Source of the DNA: Diaporthe sp. PMI_573
Taxonomy: Eukaryota > Ascomycota > Sordariomycetes > Diaporthales > Diaporthaceae
Length of the DNA stretch: 64,000 bases
Direction: 5' to 3'
NCBI GenBank assembly: GCA_021399435.1
Contig: JAJTUP010000110.1
Coordinates: forward strand, 62,001-126,000
The notes beneath the pieces are model-generated. The model ran no database searches. It had not been told where the DNA came from and worked only from the letters and a program-made list of their open reading frames with translations. Both the position numbers and the translations under genes were made by a program. Below are positions 48,272-60,453 of this stretch, piece by piece. Numbering within the stretch: the stretch's first letter is position 1; each line of letters opens with the position of its first letter.

Positions 48272-49829
48272 ATGGCGCCAACAAAGACCGCAGCCAAGGG
48301 TCGCGGCCGTCCAAGAAGGAGCGATGTTTGCGCCGACACACATCTGCCCACACATGTAGGCTGTCTCGCTGCTGGCCTAGAAACTCTCGTCACCCCGCTG
48401 GTTGTGGGAACAACTGTTGGCAGACAGTACTGTGTCAGAAGACCTGTTGTGCAATGTCTCTTTTTCGGTTATCTAATGGTTAACTCGGAATTCTGCAGAT
48501 CGAGAGGAGGCGGTACATTGTAGCAGGTCAGCACGCTCGCCAATTGCAAAAAGACTGTGGACGCCTCTTGCCCCTCCCAAGCAGAGTACCATCAAATGGC
48601 TAGGAGAGATCTCCTCAAACGAAGGCCTCCATAATCCCGAACGGAAAAGGGTGACGAGAGCATGTATACGCTGTCGGAAGAGGAAGATCAGGTGTTCTGG
48701 AGGCACACCTTGCATGTCTTGCACAAATGCGCCGCAGCAATGCGAGTGTGAATATGATCAAAGGAGATCGAGCCTAGAAAAAGGGACAGCAAACGGCTGC
48801 ACTAAGAACACCCACAATATCAACCACGAATCCTTCGAGCAGGGGCTGTTGACCTTCCCCCTGGATCAGAACGAGCGGGGTGCGCAAAACTCTACCCCGC
48901 AACAGCATCTTCCTCGCAGTAATGTCGCCCCATCCATGGCGCCATCGCTGGCCATCGATCCCAGCGGTCCTCCCCGCTTGTCCGAGTTGCACTTGCACGC
49001 TCATTCCTTGGGGGGTGGTTGCCATGATGGCTCGCCTGCCTGTGATCAAAATATAACGAGGCAACCCCGTGATCAGCAGTTATTTGCCGACTGCGAAGCA
49101 GGACGGAACGGCCCCAGCAAATTGCGGGCTCAAGACCTGGGACAATTGGAAACTGGCGACACAGAGCATCCTCACCCGAAAAGCTGTCTGAAGCCTCGGC
49201 ACGTACTGGGCAACACTGAAAATCACACTAAGGTTAAAAAAGGCGGTGACGAGGGAAAGAATTTGAATACAGCGTGCTTGGCTCATGGGAAGCCGAAAAT
49301 AGTTGATAAAATGATCTCTGTGTCTGGTGACGGGATTAAGATCAAGACGTTGAAGCAGCGAAGGAGAATGTTACGCAACAGGCAATCAGCGTAAGCTACT
49401 AGGGTTCCTATACCTCACAAATAACGGATGTTAATTTACAGCTTCAGATCAAGACAGCGAAAGCGACTACACGCGAAAAACTTGGTGCATCTCAACAACC
49501 AGTATGTCGCCACCATTGCACATTTGAAGGCGGATCTGCAATGGAAACAACTAGCACCGCAGGTAGAGCTGAATCGCGAACTTCTGGAGCAAATTAGTGC
49601 TGAGAAAGAGACCATGGGCCGTAAACACAACACCGAGATGATTTTAGTGCGCGAGGACATCGGAGCCTTGATCGACACCATTCAGGGTCTGGTGAATATA
49701 CTCCGTCACAACGGGATGGCATGTACAATTCAGCTTCCGCCGACACCACCTGGAGGACTAGAGGAGAACAACGGTGAATCTTCTCAAGTCTTGAACCCAG
49801 GTTCTCCTGTGGAAAGGTCTAGTGTATAA
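48272..49829 (+). CDS. Regulator combining Zn2Cys6 and bZIP domains (possible AT-hook)
   Basis: Predicted nuclear DNA-binding protein. The core exon (about 48499-49390) contains a Zn2Cys6 cluster, VTRACIRCRKRKIRC then SGGTPCMSCTNAPQQCEC, followed by about 190 polar residues and KTLKQRRRMLRNRQSA. A 51-bp intron (49391-49441, GTAAGC...TTACAG) splices in phase 2 to FRSRQRKRLHAKNLVHLNNQ. Together this is a bZIP basic region (N-R-x-S-A-x-x-S-R) and a heptad-type helix (VATIAHLKADLQWKQLA). An upstream exon from ATG 48272 reads AKGRGRPRRSD, an AT-hook-like core. A donor at 48432 (GTGTCA) and acceptor at 48498 (CTGCAG) keep the frame and give 479 residues, but that donor is weak. The first exon is therefore uncertain (about 0.5); the Zn2Cys6-bZIP join is well supported. 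Confidence 0.72.
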
Positions 49830-50552
49830 ACTGGCAAGGGGGACCCACCCCCCATTTGAATGCACACTGTCATTTGAGGAGCATATCACGTTCCTCGCGA
49901 AAAATGCTGCTTCAATTCAGTTAAATCAAATGTCAGAAGATAAAGGGCATTCCTAGCTATCTAATCATTCTTTTTCGCTGGAGCGCATCCTTTAAGCATG
50001 CGACTCGACCTATAGGGTTCTCAACCTTTAAGGTGATTAGCAAGAAAAGGCACTCGAAATTCTGCCTTTCGTGTGACAACTCTCGATCTTGACTTGAAGG
50101 CTATCTTTCAAGTGTCCAGCATCCTATCTTCGGGCAGCTGGATTGGCGCCTGCTTCACGTGGTCCGAGCTCTTAGTAGTGGCCGCGTCAGTAAGCGGAAT
50201 GCTTTTGGTCTGGCAAATATACTACAGCGCTGGGCTTTGATGTTTCGTTTGTATGTGCCATAAGTTCTCTGACTCCTCTCTAGCGGGTAGTGGTCGCGCA
50301 GATCGTTTCCATCCGTTAGCGAGCAGGGTGCAGTTCACAGTTCCTGCTTCGCTTGGATCGATCACAGCAAAGTCGCTCGTATAGGTGGAAAGTGGTTTGT
50401 GTTCCAGAAAGACTAAGTTGTGTTGACGTTCTAATTGCTTACAACGCTTGATTCCATAGTACCACATCGAAGCGTGCAATCGAGCATGATATCAATTACG
50501 TCTCGTCACCATGCCTAGCATGATATACAATAGAGATATTCGACTGGTTCTA
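49830..50552. other. Spacer, no gene seen
   Basis: About 720 bp downstream of the regulator, no recognised features. Confidence 0.35.
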
Positions 50553-51165
50553 TTAGTATTCTAGTACCCTGTCAGCCAACTTAGTAAACCGTTGCTCAGA
50601 ATTCCAGGAGGATTTCGCCCGCCTTGATCCTGCCATCTGCTGAACCTTCGATGAGCACCACTTCGGCGCAGACCGCAACATGTCCTTGCTTTCTCTAAGA
50701 CGACCTAAACAGTTGTTTCCGAGTCCCCAACTTTTGCATTCATTGAGTGTCCAGGAAACATCATGGCGGGCTAACGTTACTTTTTTTGGCCCGAAATTTG
50801 CCCTCAAGGAACTTTTCTTGCACCACAAAACCCAGTAGGTGCCAAGCGATGGCTCAGAGGCTAGTGTCGTCGTCATCAACAAACTGCCAATTACTCTCAA
50901 TGCCCCTTTCGATTCCCCACACTCGAGAACACCGTTAAACCTGTCTGAGAGCACACCTAGCTGGTACTCCAACGAAAGTGGGAGGTCCCTTGCTACTGTG
51001 AGATATGGCCCAACTTCATTGACACAACCCAGGTATGAACCGACGATGGGAAGCGCAAGATTGACAACACCGGCACCATGGAAATGATCATCCAGGAGGT
51101 TGAGCGTTTCCAGCGAGAAAAGAAAGATGGTGACACTTGTTTTGTAGGCCTCAAGGTCATATACT
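50553..51165 (-). CDS. Unrecognised protein-like exon
   Basis: Minus-strand frame from about 51165 to 50553. It reads YKTSVTIFLFSLETLNLLDD, GAGVVNLALPIVGSYLG, LPLSLEYQLGVLSDRFNG and ALRVIGSLLMTTTLASEPS. The even hydrophobic pattern suggests a real folded or membrane-associated segment. A TTTTCCGCAG acceptor lies just upstream (about 51190), so this is probably an internal or last exon. No family recognised. Confidence 0.35.
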
Positions 51166-51190
51166 GCTGCCCACGATCATACCCTGCGGA

Positions 51191-52987
51191 AAAGGTCGCG
51201 AGCGGACTGGCCGAATGCCTGCGCTTCAAGAAAATGGCCGAAACTACAGAGTCTTGAGCTGGAGGATTCCAATGAGCCGGGTGATGGGAGACCTCGTCGA
51301 GATGTTTGAGTGATGATATTCCTGTTTGGGTTCAGCCAAGGCGATAATGCTGCGTTGTTGTTTCTTTTTATACACTACGAACTGAATCGACGTCCAAAGC
51401 AACTACCAATCTTTCCTTAGCAATGGTGTGCGTGCAACCTTCTCTTGTATTCTAGGATTATCGTCTAAAACATCTCTTCTACGACGGAGGGAGCATAGTC
51501 ACTAGCATGAGGGCAGCGTGTTTGGCTCTGGCGTCAGAGATCCGCCAGATGTGCCGTAGTAGTCGAGAAATTGGGCGGGATGAAGAGGTGGGATGGGCTC
51601 TTCGGGGCCTGGGTAGATTTGGGACGCCCTACCGTCCGCACTCTTATGGCTAAACAGTCTGTGGGAGACGTGTATGACGAGGGAGCATATGATGGAGGTC
51701 AGGTATTACTGCTTTACTATAATCATGGGTTGTAAGTGGAAATAAGGATGTGAAAATCAGAGTAAACAAAACAATTGCTCATTTGGAATAGTCTAATATG
51801 CTTTCTTTAAAAATGCTTAAGTGTCTCATAGTTTGTATGGAGAAGTAATAGTGGTAGCAGGTTTTTCTATTTCAAACATTACTACCTGTGACCAGGCAGT
51901 ATCGCTAAGGTCCAGCTTGACCGGAAACATCAAATCTGTTGAGATAGCGCAGAATAATAGACGTATCAGTACGGCTCATAAGATGTCTGTGGAGAGATAC
52001 AAAAGATGGGGCGTGGAGTTCCTTACCGAGCACTGTGTCGCGGAACTGCTCGGCAAGCGAAGAAGACTCCGCCGTCTTTCAGGCCACGACGTTCTCACCT
52101 ATAATTTTTCCGGCGGTGTGAAAGACCCTCGCATCGCGAGAGCGGTTGAGATAAGAAAGAGGGTTTGCAGTAAGCTGGTTTGGAGGAAAGGGCTGTATGA
52201 AGGAACTGGAATAGTAGTCATAGACGTGTCGACCATATTTGAGTCCAAGATGAAAGCCCATTGAGATGAGGCTCGAAGGCGAAGGTTCGCCTGGAGATGG
52301 TACTGTACTCAGCAAGGTGATTAGTTGAAAGACAAGGGGGGGCCCACATTCGAGGACCGAGGGGGGACGGGATAAAGGGATGAGGGTCATCTGTTGTGTG
52401 CAACGGTAAATCGCTCGTGATGTACATCTGGTCCATCTCGCTTGCGATCTGGAGCAGTATATGGGGCTCTAGACAGGCGTTGAAGTGAATGTGCAGGTGT
52501 GCACCCTTTGGTGCTCGCCTAGCCAGCTCAAAGACCTTCGTCCTATCAATCAGGGCTTTGTTCGCCAGGAAATGATCGCCAGCGAGTCTCGGATGGTCCT
52601 GCCCGGTGACGCTCTGCCGAGCAGGCTCCTTCGCGTAGATATAGTTTTCGTCATGACCCTTGAGCCCTTGAAGAATACGGTTTACGTGCTCTTCCTTGGA
52701 CGACGCGTGGCTGGCGCATTTCCACTCAAAAGCTAAGGGCAGCCTCGCACGTTTTTAAATAGGGACCAGGACGGTGATCATCAAAGTCCTGAGGAAGTTG
52801 CAGTAGGCATGATGGGCGTGTTCGCGCTATGGACCTCGCCTAGCATGGTTCCAGTGCAATTATACGGTGTAATAGAGAACGGTCTGTAAACGAGTACAAG
52901 CATGGCGTGAAATCGAGGCAGCACGAATGCCCCTGCCGCCCCCCGCCCGTCTGTTTCTCTTCCTCTCATCCGCTGCTCCCGGTCGCC
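51191..52987. other. Spacer, no gene supported
   Basis: About 1.8 kb. A 147-codon frame (51821-52264 +) has no known motif. Nothing else recognised. Confidence 0.35.
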
Positions 52988-55900
52988 TCACTCGGCGCGC
53001 CGGCGGTGGCGCTTCGCTGGCACCAACGCAGGCTCAGTATCGCTCCCGTGCGCGTCTTCGTCTTCGTCACGCGCGTGTTTCGCTGGCACTGGCGCACGCT
53101 CGGTCCCGCTCCCTTCCAAGCCCGCGTCTCCGTCCGGCGGTTGCTTTGGGGCGGCAGCGGTGGCGGCGGTGGCCCAGTCGTAGTCGAGACCCATCAAGCG
53201 GCCGTAGTCATCGGTGCCCAGCAGCTCGTTCAGCCTGTCCCGTGCAAGCTGCGGCAGCTTCTCGAGATCCTCTCGTACACTTTTGCACCTGCGTTCCCGC
53301 TGTTCCCGGTGGTTTTCCCATCCCTTTGTGGTTTTGGTGAAGCGAAGTCGAGATTCCCTTTCTTTCGAAGTCTCGGATCTGAAGTATGCGACACGGCACA
53401 GGATCTTTTGACCAATGTGGTCGAAACAGCGCTCCAGATGGATTTTGACATCAATGTAAGCCACACCTCTACCCGCATTTATTGTGTATTCCTTGGCTGT
53501 ACCATCTCTCAAGAAGACGTTCATTTCGGCACACCACTTACATTCGGTCTCTTGGTCACACGTCCCGACTTCGTCCGGCCGAGCCCAGTTCTGAGGTGGT
53601 GGCAGCTCTTCGCCCACGCCCCAGACGATGCAGGCCTTTGCGAGTGACCGAAAGCACGACCGCGCGTCCTGAGAAGACGTGTCCAGGGAAAGAGCCAGGG
53701 ATCCCATCAGCGGCGTCAGGTAATATGCCATGTATACTGATGTCTCTCGAGCTTGGGAAACCTGCATCTGGAGCCTTCGCAACAACCTGGAGGGTGCTTC
53801 GCTGTCCTTCCCGCAAGCCTCTGCAAAGTTGTAAAAATCTAGAAATGGCCCGGGTCGAGTGTATCGGTTGCTCTTGGGTGCGCTTCCAGAGCACGCGACA
53901 TCGTGGAACTTATCGCCTAGGTAATCCCTGTAGGACTTATAGTCGAAGACAGATATTGCGTCATTGAGAAGCCTGCTTAGAACTCGGCGCATAAATTCCC
54001 CACGGACGCAGTTAGGATCTCGTAATTCTATGAAGAGGTTGGTTACCAAGGCGGTGATGAAGCTCCCAAATCCCCGAAAGATGTCAAGAAGGTGCTCAAC
54101 CGCTTCTTCAAGCTGTTTCCTGTATGTATGCACAGATTTGGTTAGGCACAGAGTCCAGTAGACTTAATTCTGCTTGGTTTTGCCACTGGGAGCCAGGCAT
54201 GCTTGCTTACCTCTGGTCCTCAGCTTGTCGGGCTGGGACGTCCAAAATTACTTCGGAGAGACAGTCCACGTCTGCAAAACTAGGTACTTCGAACGCATCG
54301 GCTTTAGCAAGCACGTCAAGCAGCCGGCAGCTATACCATTGCTTCATGTGCTTCATTTTGGCCGGATCCTTACGGCCAGAGTTTCCCGCGCAAAACCCGT
54401 CGTAAAGTTGAGTGAGGCCACGGTGACAGCGTGCGAGACTGTCCCCTTTCGTGATGGCCGTGGCTACGCTGCAAGAAAGAACAAACACATTAGCGACGTG
54501 ATTCGGAAGCTCCGCCGGGATTGCACAAGCCTTACTCGTCTGTGTTTACCCAAGTACCTTGCAGGTTGGCCAGTCCGCCGAGCGCAAACCAGGACTCGTC
54601 GTTCCAAGGCGCCAAAGTTAGCCCCACGGCTTTGCCGAAAAGAGAACGGTCGACAAGTTTTGCAGCAACAACTGCGACAACTCCCAGAAGAGCATCCTTT
54701 TGGTCTGCTGCGAGCTTGAATCCTACCACGTTGTGGCAGAGCTGAAGAAGGGCCCCTTTTGATGACATAAGGGTGTCTCGGCTCTCTTTTCCGACCCTCT
54801 TGTCTAGCGTTTCCCGCAAATGGGCTGTCAGTTTACAAAAATGCTTCGACGAATATGGTTCCCTCATTAGTGCATGGGCGAGATACTTGTTTAGAACAAT
54901 CAGCAGCACCTGCAAAAAAAGCAATGTTAGTTTTTACAACTCTTAATGCCGGAACGCTGCCTCGGTAACGTCCCCGGCCCGGCTTCCGCCCCCCCCCTGA
55001 TTCCGCCCCCTTCCCTCACGACCGCCCCCTTCGCCTCGTCGCCGACGACGCCGCCACCACGATAGTTGACCTCGCTTCCGATGGTGTTTCCGACTCTTCT
55101 GAAGCGTCGCTTTCTTCTGATACCACCCCCGCTTCAATCTGAGTCCTCCGAATGGCCTCGATATCGGCGAAAAGTTCATTCGGGTCAAGTTGAACCTTCT
55201 TCCTTCGGACTACCCTACTGGCTTCAATCTGGGCTTCCAACTCTCGGGCTTTTTGTGAGGACATCGTCAGATCGACGTCTATCTGGTCCCAACTTTTGAG
55301 GATTTTCCTGAAGAGGAGTCGTGATGTGGGGCTGAGATTCTTCTGACGGGCATACCGAGCCACCATACCCCTTAGGTCTTGAGATCGCTTAGGGGTCGCA
55401 AAAATGGTCCCTCGAGGCCGACAAAAACACTTATCAGTGCAGAAATGGCTGCTGGAGCTATTGGTACCGCCAGATTCCAACGATCTCGCTTCCTTCTCGC
55501 GATTATCGGCGATAAAGTGGCTTCCGAGTGCCCTATGCTTAGACACTGGCCAGAGACCAGTCGCCCGCCAGCCAGAACGTATATTTGCTTCCGTCAAAGT
55601 GTCAATTCGAGCCTTGTGATAGCAATAAAGAAACCGTTTCTTTGCCACGACTGTTGACGAATCGTGCCCTCCCTGGTGATCGAGATGCTTCTTAAATGCG
55701 AGCTTTAGAGGGCCGAAGATCGCCACATCGAGCGGTTGCAGCATATGCGAAGTATGGGCGGGCAAAAAAAACGATATACACCTTATTCGAGAAGCATTCC
55801 CACATAAACTCGACCGTTGTATGTGTATGGTGCCCATCGATCACGAGAAGGCGCCATTCTAATGGGTCCTCTGGTACTGTTTGAGGAAGGAAGACCTTCC

Positions 55901-56908
55901 GAAGCCAGTGGATAGCGATAGGTTCCTCCATCCACCCCTTCTTCGTCGCCGTGAACTGCCAGCCCTCGTGATCTTCAAGGGCGATAGGAAACCACTGCTG
56001 CTGAATGCTGAGTCCCTTAAAAATAACGAGTGGGACGAGGAACTTGCCCGTGGCGGAGATACACTCAAGGAAGGAGGTCCACGCTCTCGAATTAAAGTCC
56101 TTCTGAAGAAGCTGGCTTCCTTCCGAATAGCCGATCGTGAGCGCCTTCTCGGACTTGCCCTCCATCAGCCCGCCCTCGTCGGCATTCCATCAGTTGGCCG
56201 GCTTAATTGCCTTCACGATAGGCAACTGCATGAAGTCAAACCACGACCCAACGTTCTTTTTGGTAGCTGCCCTTAGCCGTTTAGCCTCAACGCGCTGGTA
56301 CTTACGGCTTTGGAGGATAGGGTGACGAAGGAGGAAGGCCCTCAGCCACTTCCTTCCGAGAGGAGCGACCTCCTTCCCCGACGAGGCCATTCGGGCTGCC
56401 AGAGCCCTCGTTTCCCAGCGAGTTAACGCATGGCCCAAGCTGCTTTGGTTGATAAGGAATAGGGCCAATCGATCCTCCTGATCATCAGAAAGAGGCCTCT
56501 GAGGTTCGTGAGAAACGCGCTGACTTTGCGCGCCGGCGAGGCGATCGCGAAGTGTGGAACGGGGGATATGCCAGGTCCTGCAAGCCTGCTTGACGGGCAT
56601 TCCATCCCTGCACGCAACAAGGGCGTCATGGATCTCGGCTTCCCCATAGGGCTTCATGATGACTAGGTTGATGCTTGGAAGAAGTTTGGTGACCAGAAAA
56701 AATTCTCTCGGAAAGATATGGTTGAGTTTATATAGGGTGGGGGCAGACGCGTACACGCGTGAACGCGGATGTGGGGGGGGCGGAATCAGGGGGGGGGCGG
56801 AAGCCGGGCCGGGGACGTTACTTGCCGTATCCAGAAAGGTCTCTTCATATTGTACATCTTTGGCCAACTCCCATTTATGCGTACATGAGAAAGAGTGCCG
56901 CCCTCGAT
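52988..56908 (-). CDS. Uncharacterised multi-exon gene carrying a pogo element in an intron
   Basis: Exons on the minus strand: 56908-56822, 54909-54536, 54468-54211 and 54119-52988. They add to 1,851 nt and stay in frame across all three splices (phases 0, 2 and 2), which is strong evidence for the model. Acceptors are typical (TTTTTTTGCAG after CTAAC at 54910; TTCTTGCAG; CATACAG). The protein is helical and Leu-rich. It has a Cys cluster (TCDQETECKWCAEM...HLERC) that might bind metal, and ends in a charged, disordered tail with two related units (ERAPVPAKHARDEDEDAHGS and EPALVPAKRHRRR) that look like nuclear localisation signals. No known family. The start is unresolved: an ATG lies in the 56908 exon (MYNMKRPFW) or further upstream. 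The first intron is now 1,912 nt because of pogo copy 2. Confidence 0.6.
54968..56818 (-). mobile_element. pogo/Fot-family element, copy 2
   Basis: 1,851 bp flanked by TA (54966-54967 and 56819-56820). It is nearly identical to copy 1 (12852-14703) over its whole length, with the same GC-rich TIRs. It sits inside an intron of the gene above, in the same orientation. The high identity indicates recent movement. Confidence 0.93.
55016..56657 (-). pseudogene. pogo-family transposase, copy 2, inactivated
   Basis: Same protein as copy 1 with two breaks. Codon 156 (Arg in copy 1, PANRW) is TGA at 56192-56190. An extra A in the A-run at 55764-55771 (eight A versus seven in copy 1) shifts the frame just after VYIVF, between the second and third catalytic aspartates. 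All other blocks (HTH, CENP-B HTH, VIDGHHTH) are kept. It could be moved in trans by copy 1. Confidence 0.92.
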
Positions 56909-57115
56909 CTGCGTAGCTTATTTCGCGCAGCAGGTTCACGTCAGAGAGCAGTCCAGCAGTTCGTTTGGGCTGGCATAGCGGATTGCCGTCGAGATTGCGG
57001 ATGTCGCACAAAGCCCGGGATTCCCTGACACCCCCATCCTCGACTTCACGTTTCATTCGCACCTGGGCAAGCAAACGGGAGGTAAAAACAGCCCTTCTGT
57101 CAAAATAAATTAAAA

Positions 57116-57574
57116 TTAATAGCTTGCACCTATTTCTTCGTGGCCCTCTTCATTGTTGCATAGCAGTGGTGTATCATGAATATCATGAATGTTATGCCTC
57201 TGCTGAAAGCCATAACTCGCTTCAGACGGCAAGGGAAGGCAGGAAGACTGTATCTGGAAGCCTTTCTCGAGCAGGCGGAGTATGATACAAGCTTGCCTCG
57301 TAGGATCGAGGCTAATATAAGCAAGAGGTCTCGGCAAAGAAGGCCGGTTGATTTCGAAAGATACCTTTGCAAGAGGCGTTGTTGGGGTCCAGTGGGGATC
57401 CCGTTTCAAATCTTGCTGTGGGACACTGTTATTAAAGCTTGCCCAGATGGTGACGATGCCATCGAGACCGGAAAATGCTGTAAGTTGAGAATTTTGCAGT
57501 GAGGTCACCGTAACGCGGATGCCCGCCACTGGAAGTTCGTCGCTATCAAGTATTCGGCAGAGGACAGCGGTCAT
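57116..57574 (-). CDS. Transthyretin/HIUase-like protein, catalytic His replaced
   Basis: Frame from ATG 57574. The start MTAVLCRILDSDELPVAGIR and the next segment LTAFSGLDGIVTIW match 5-hydroxyisourate hydrolase (transthyretin-like), which reads 'TCHVLDxxxGxPAxGIxV...xxxxDGRxxxW'. That enzyme acts in uric-acid breakdown. The first active-site histidine (in CHVLD) is Arg here, and the C-terminal half (PLLCNNEEGHEEIGAS) only loosely resembles the YHIPLLLSPxxYTTYRGS ending. It is either a diverged non-enzymatic copy or a decayed gene. The similarity is from memory of the family, so confidence is moderate. Confidence 0.4.
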   Translation of the reverse strand: MTAVLCRILDSDELPVAGIRVTVTSLQNSQLTAFSGLDGIVTIWASFNNSVPQQDLKRDPHWTPTTPLAKVSFEINRPSLPRPLAYISLDPTRQACIILRLLEKGFQIQSSCLPLPSEASYGFQQRHNIHDIHDTPLLCNNEEGHEEIGASY

Positions 57575-57598
57575 ATTGTATTGGAATTTCAAGGACAA

Positions 57599-59625
57599 TA
57601 TCTAGAAATGGAACAGCAACAGATTCCCAACCATAAGTCTAACATAGCTTTATATGGTAGCTGGATGCTACAGTAACGCATAAAGTCCAGTATTAGAAGC
57701 AGAAATGCGAATGCCTATGATGCGGTTTAAGTCTTGAAGCTACCTTTGCAAAGTACAAGAATACCCCGCATCGGCCTTTGTGAGGATACGAAAAGTACTG
57801 CCTCTTACTGTGAAACAGCCATAAGGCGAACATTATGCAGTACTAGTGGAATGTACAATAAATATACTGTATTTAAGGAAATCGGATATTTGCGCACACA
57901 TAATGGATGCCGCGCACCTTTACTGAGTAAGCGCTACTGCAGCCAATCTGAGCCTCCCATTTGAGACCCCTTCAACCAAAACCAGCGTGGAAATGCCCTC
58001 TCGGGGCCCTGGAAGCTATTCGTGTAAGCCTACTATTAGGCTAGTCTGCGCATCCAGTATACTACGGGACCGCCGATCCGGGGCCCGTGCAATCTCGAAG
58101 AATCGATAGCCCTGCTGCATTTGGGAAACTACGAGCTATCCCCAAAGAAGTCCACTGCAAGCGGATAAGGCTTTTTACACCTTGTTAATAGACAATTTCG
58201 ATTCGGTCCTGGCATTAAAATTAACTGCAGCCGCAGCTGATGGAGAAGCAGGGCAAAATGGGCTGCCCAGGGTTATTTTGTATCGTCACCAATAAATTCA
58301 ATATTGCCAAGCCTTCATTATTACCGGCTTCATCGGGTGGCCAAGCTCGTTTGTTTTCATCGTTAACCTGTGTGAAATTCCCGTTGGTGTGTATCTGGGG
58401 TAACTTTTAAAGTAACCTGAACTGTGACAGACGAGCGAATCAATCTTGGTGTCCGGGTTTTCTTGTGGTACTAGTTATCCTTTTTGAATATCGGCTCGAC
58501 TGAATTAGAGTCTTGTCGGGTCAGCCATCCCTCGCAACAGACCGTGCACCAGCCATATTCGTCCAAAATAGGGTAGCAATTGTCGAAGAGAAATGCGCCC
58601 CATATCTTCTTTCTATAGAATGGGTATTTTTTTACGAAGGCTCGGTAAACTTTCACCTTTTTCCATATGTACCAGAGCAATAGAATGCCGGTGAGTGTTG
58701 TGGAGTTCCAAATGCTTTGGATCCAAGCCTTGTGGTGAAATTCTCCTAAGCAGTAGAGGCTTGGCAAGGTCATACGTTGCTGGGGTCAGTAGATGTGACC
58801 ATGATGATTCTACGAGGCAGCTCGTGAACTGAGGCTCTTGAAAGGGAGAAGTGGCGGACTTAAATAACCTGCCTACATCTAGAAACAAGTGGAGAAATTA
58901 CTTGACGCAAAACGCAAAACGCAAAACGATGTTTAGATTTGTAACCTATTCCACGAACTTAGAAACTTCTAAGGTTGCAAGCAGCCAATAAGCATTCCGT
59001 TTACCTGATCCCAGAACGGAATACTGAAAATTGTATTTGAAATCCGACTATGAATGTTGTGCTGTAGAACTAAAGAGAAGTCCACATTCTGTTGTCATTT
59101 CTAGCAGGCTGAAGTTGTTGACAGCTCGCTGCTCTAGCTACGCTTATGATGCGCAGCAACCTCCTTTCTGAGTGGTTTTAGGAAGGGATCTAGTATATGG
59201 TAGAGGTCTTCCTCCGTGATGCGTAAATCCCAACCGAGCAGGAATAGGAGTTGCCTTTAGATGTCAAGCTCTTTTAGCTTGGGTAAGGGACTTGTTGGTA
59301 CTTCACTACAATAAATACGTATGTCGCTACAATAAATCGACAGGGACCCCCAAAGACTTCTACTAGCCCTTGCTGTTTGCGTCTCACTTTCGTTCTAATG
59401 AGGCTGTTTGGTGGTCGTCAGCGCATTAGACGCTCGAGTGATGAAGTTGTCAATGGCACGTTGAGGTGGTGTAAGAGGAGATGGGAACCAGCGCTGCAGA
59501 ATCGTTTGCATGTCAACCGGAGGTTTTTGATACCCTGGATACCAGAGACAGGGAATATTGAATATACTACATCTCTCGAAAGTACACATCCAAACCAGAA
59601 ATAGTTTCACATTTGCCGACTTGAA
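57599..59625. other. Spacer; small unrecognised ORFs and an AAACGCA repeat
   Basis: A 100-codon minus frame (58471-58773) contains one likely membrane span (STTLTGILLLWYIW) but no family signature. GCAAAACGCAAAACGCAAAACG at 58909-58928 is a short tandem repeat. Nothing else recognised. Confidence 0.35.
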
Positions 59626-60330
59626 TCAATCCACGGCGGTCCTCGTCAACTCCTCCAAAACTCCTGCAAAGGTCTGGACAAGATCAATAGGCCCTAGATC
59701 GTGAGTTTCGTCCGGGTAGACATGTGTCCATTTCTCTGTGCTTGAACTGTCTGAGTATAACTTTCCTAGCTCGGTGCTGGACAGCCATTCCCGTACAATC
59801 GAAAATTCCTGCATGCTCGTACCAAAGCGATATACAATCTGCTCCAGGCCTTGAAAGGCTGAGACGTTTGGGGGGCTGACTGTCAAACACACTTACCGCA
59901 GCCAGAGACAAATTTTCTGCATGCTCTGATGCAGCCACATCAGCTGCGAAGCTCTTTCGCGCTACAGAGGACATCCAAGTCAACATCGACTACCAATCCC
60001 GCATACAGCGAATTCTGTGTTGTGCACTGGCTCAGCTGCACAGAAAATCCACATCACTGGACCCGATCAGGCAAAAGTTCCAACATGCGAAGAACAGAAT
60101 TACTCACTATATTCACATTGGTCACAAAGTGGGCGACAATCCTCGACTGCTTTGCGTCTTCTGCGGGCGTATCCCAGGACCAGGTCACAGGGCTCTTCTG
60201 CGTGTTGGACTCCTTATCGATGTAAGTTTGTTCGGCAACACAGCGAATCCAGCCACAACACTCACCTGTCCTAGCTGGGAGAGAGCTTCCACGGTCGACG
60301 TTCAACTGGCCTCCAGAATACCCCCCCAAA
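59626..60330 (-). CDS. Unrecognised gene, several short exons
   Basis: Minus-strand pieces with good splice signals: SPVTWSWDTPAEDAKQSRIV followed by a GTGAGT donor (about 60110), an acceptor near 60036 (GTGCAG), and a second intron with donor GTAAGT (about 59898) and acceptor TTTGACAG. The last exon (SPPNVSAFQGLEQIVYRFG to TRTAVD) ends at 59626. The pieces read as protein, but I do not recognise the family and the exon join is not proven. Confidence 0.35.
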
Positions 60331-60453
60331 ACAAAACCTTCTGGGCACAGGTTGAGCAGCTCACCATACCCGTTAACCGTTTACTTGCATCAATACTTTG
60401 TATGCGGCGGGCCTTACTTTTTGGTTCCAGCCAGTTATATACAAACCGGCTAA

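Noticed and set aside
52907..53647. 246-codon plus-strand frame
   Set aside because: Antisense to the last exon of the multi-exon minus-strand gene, whose four exons join in frame.
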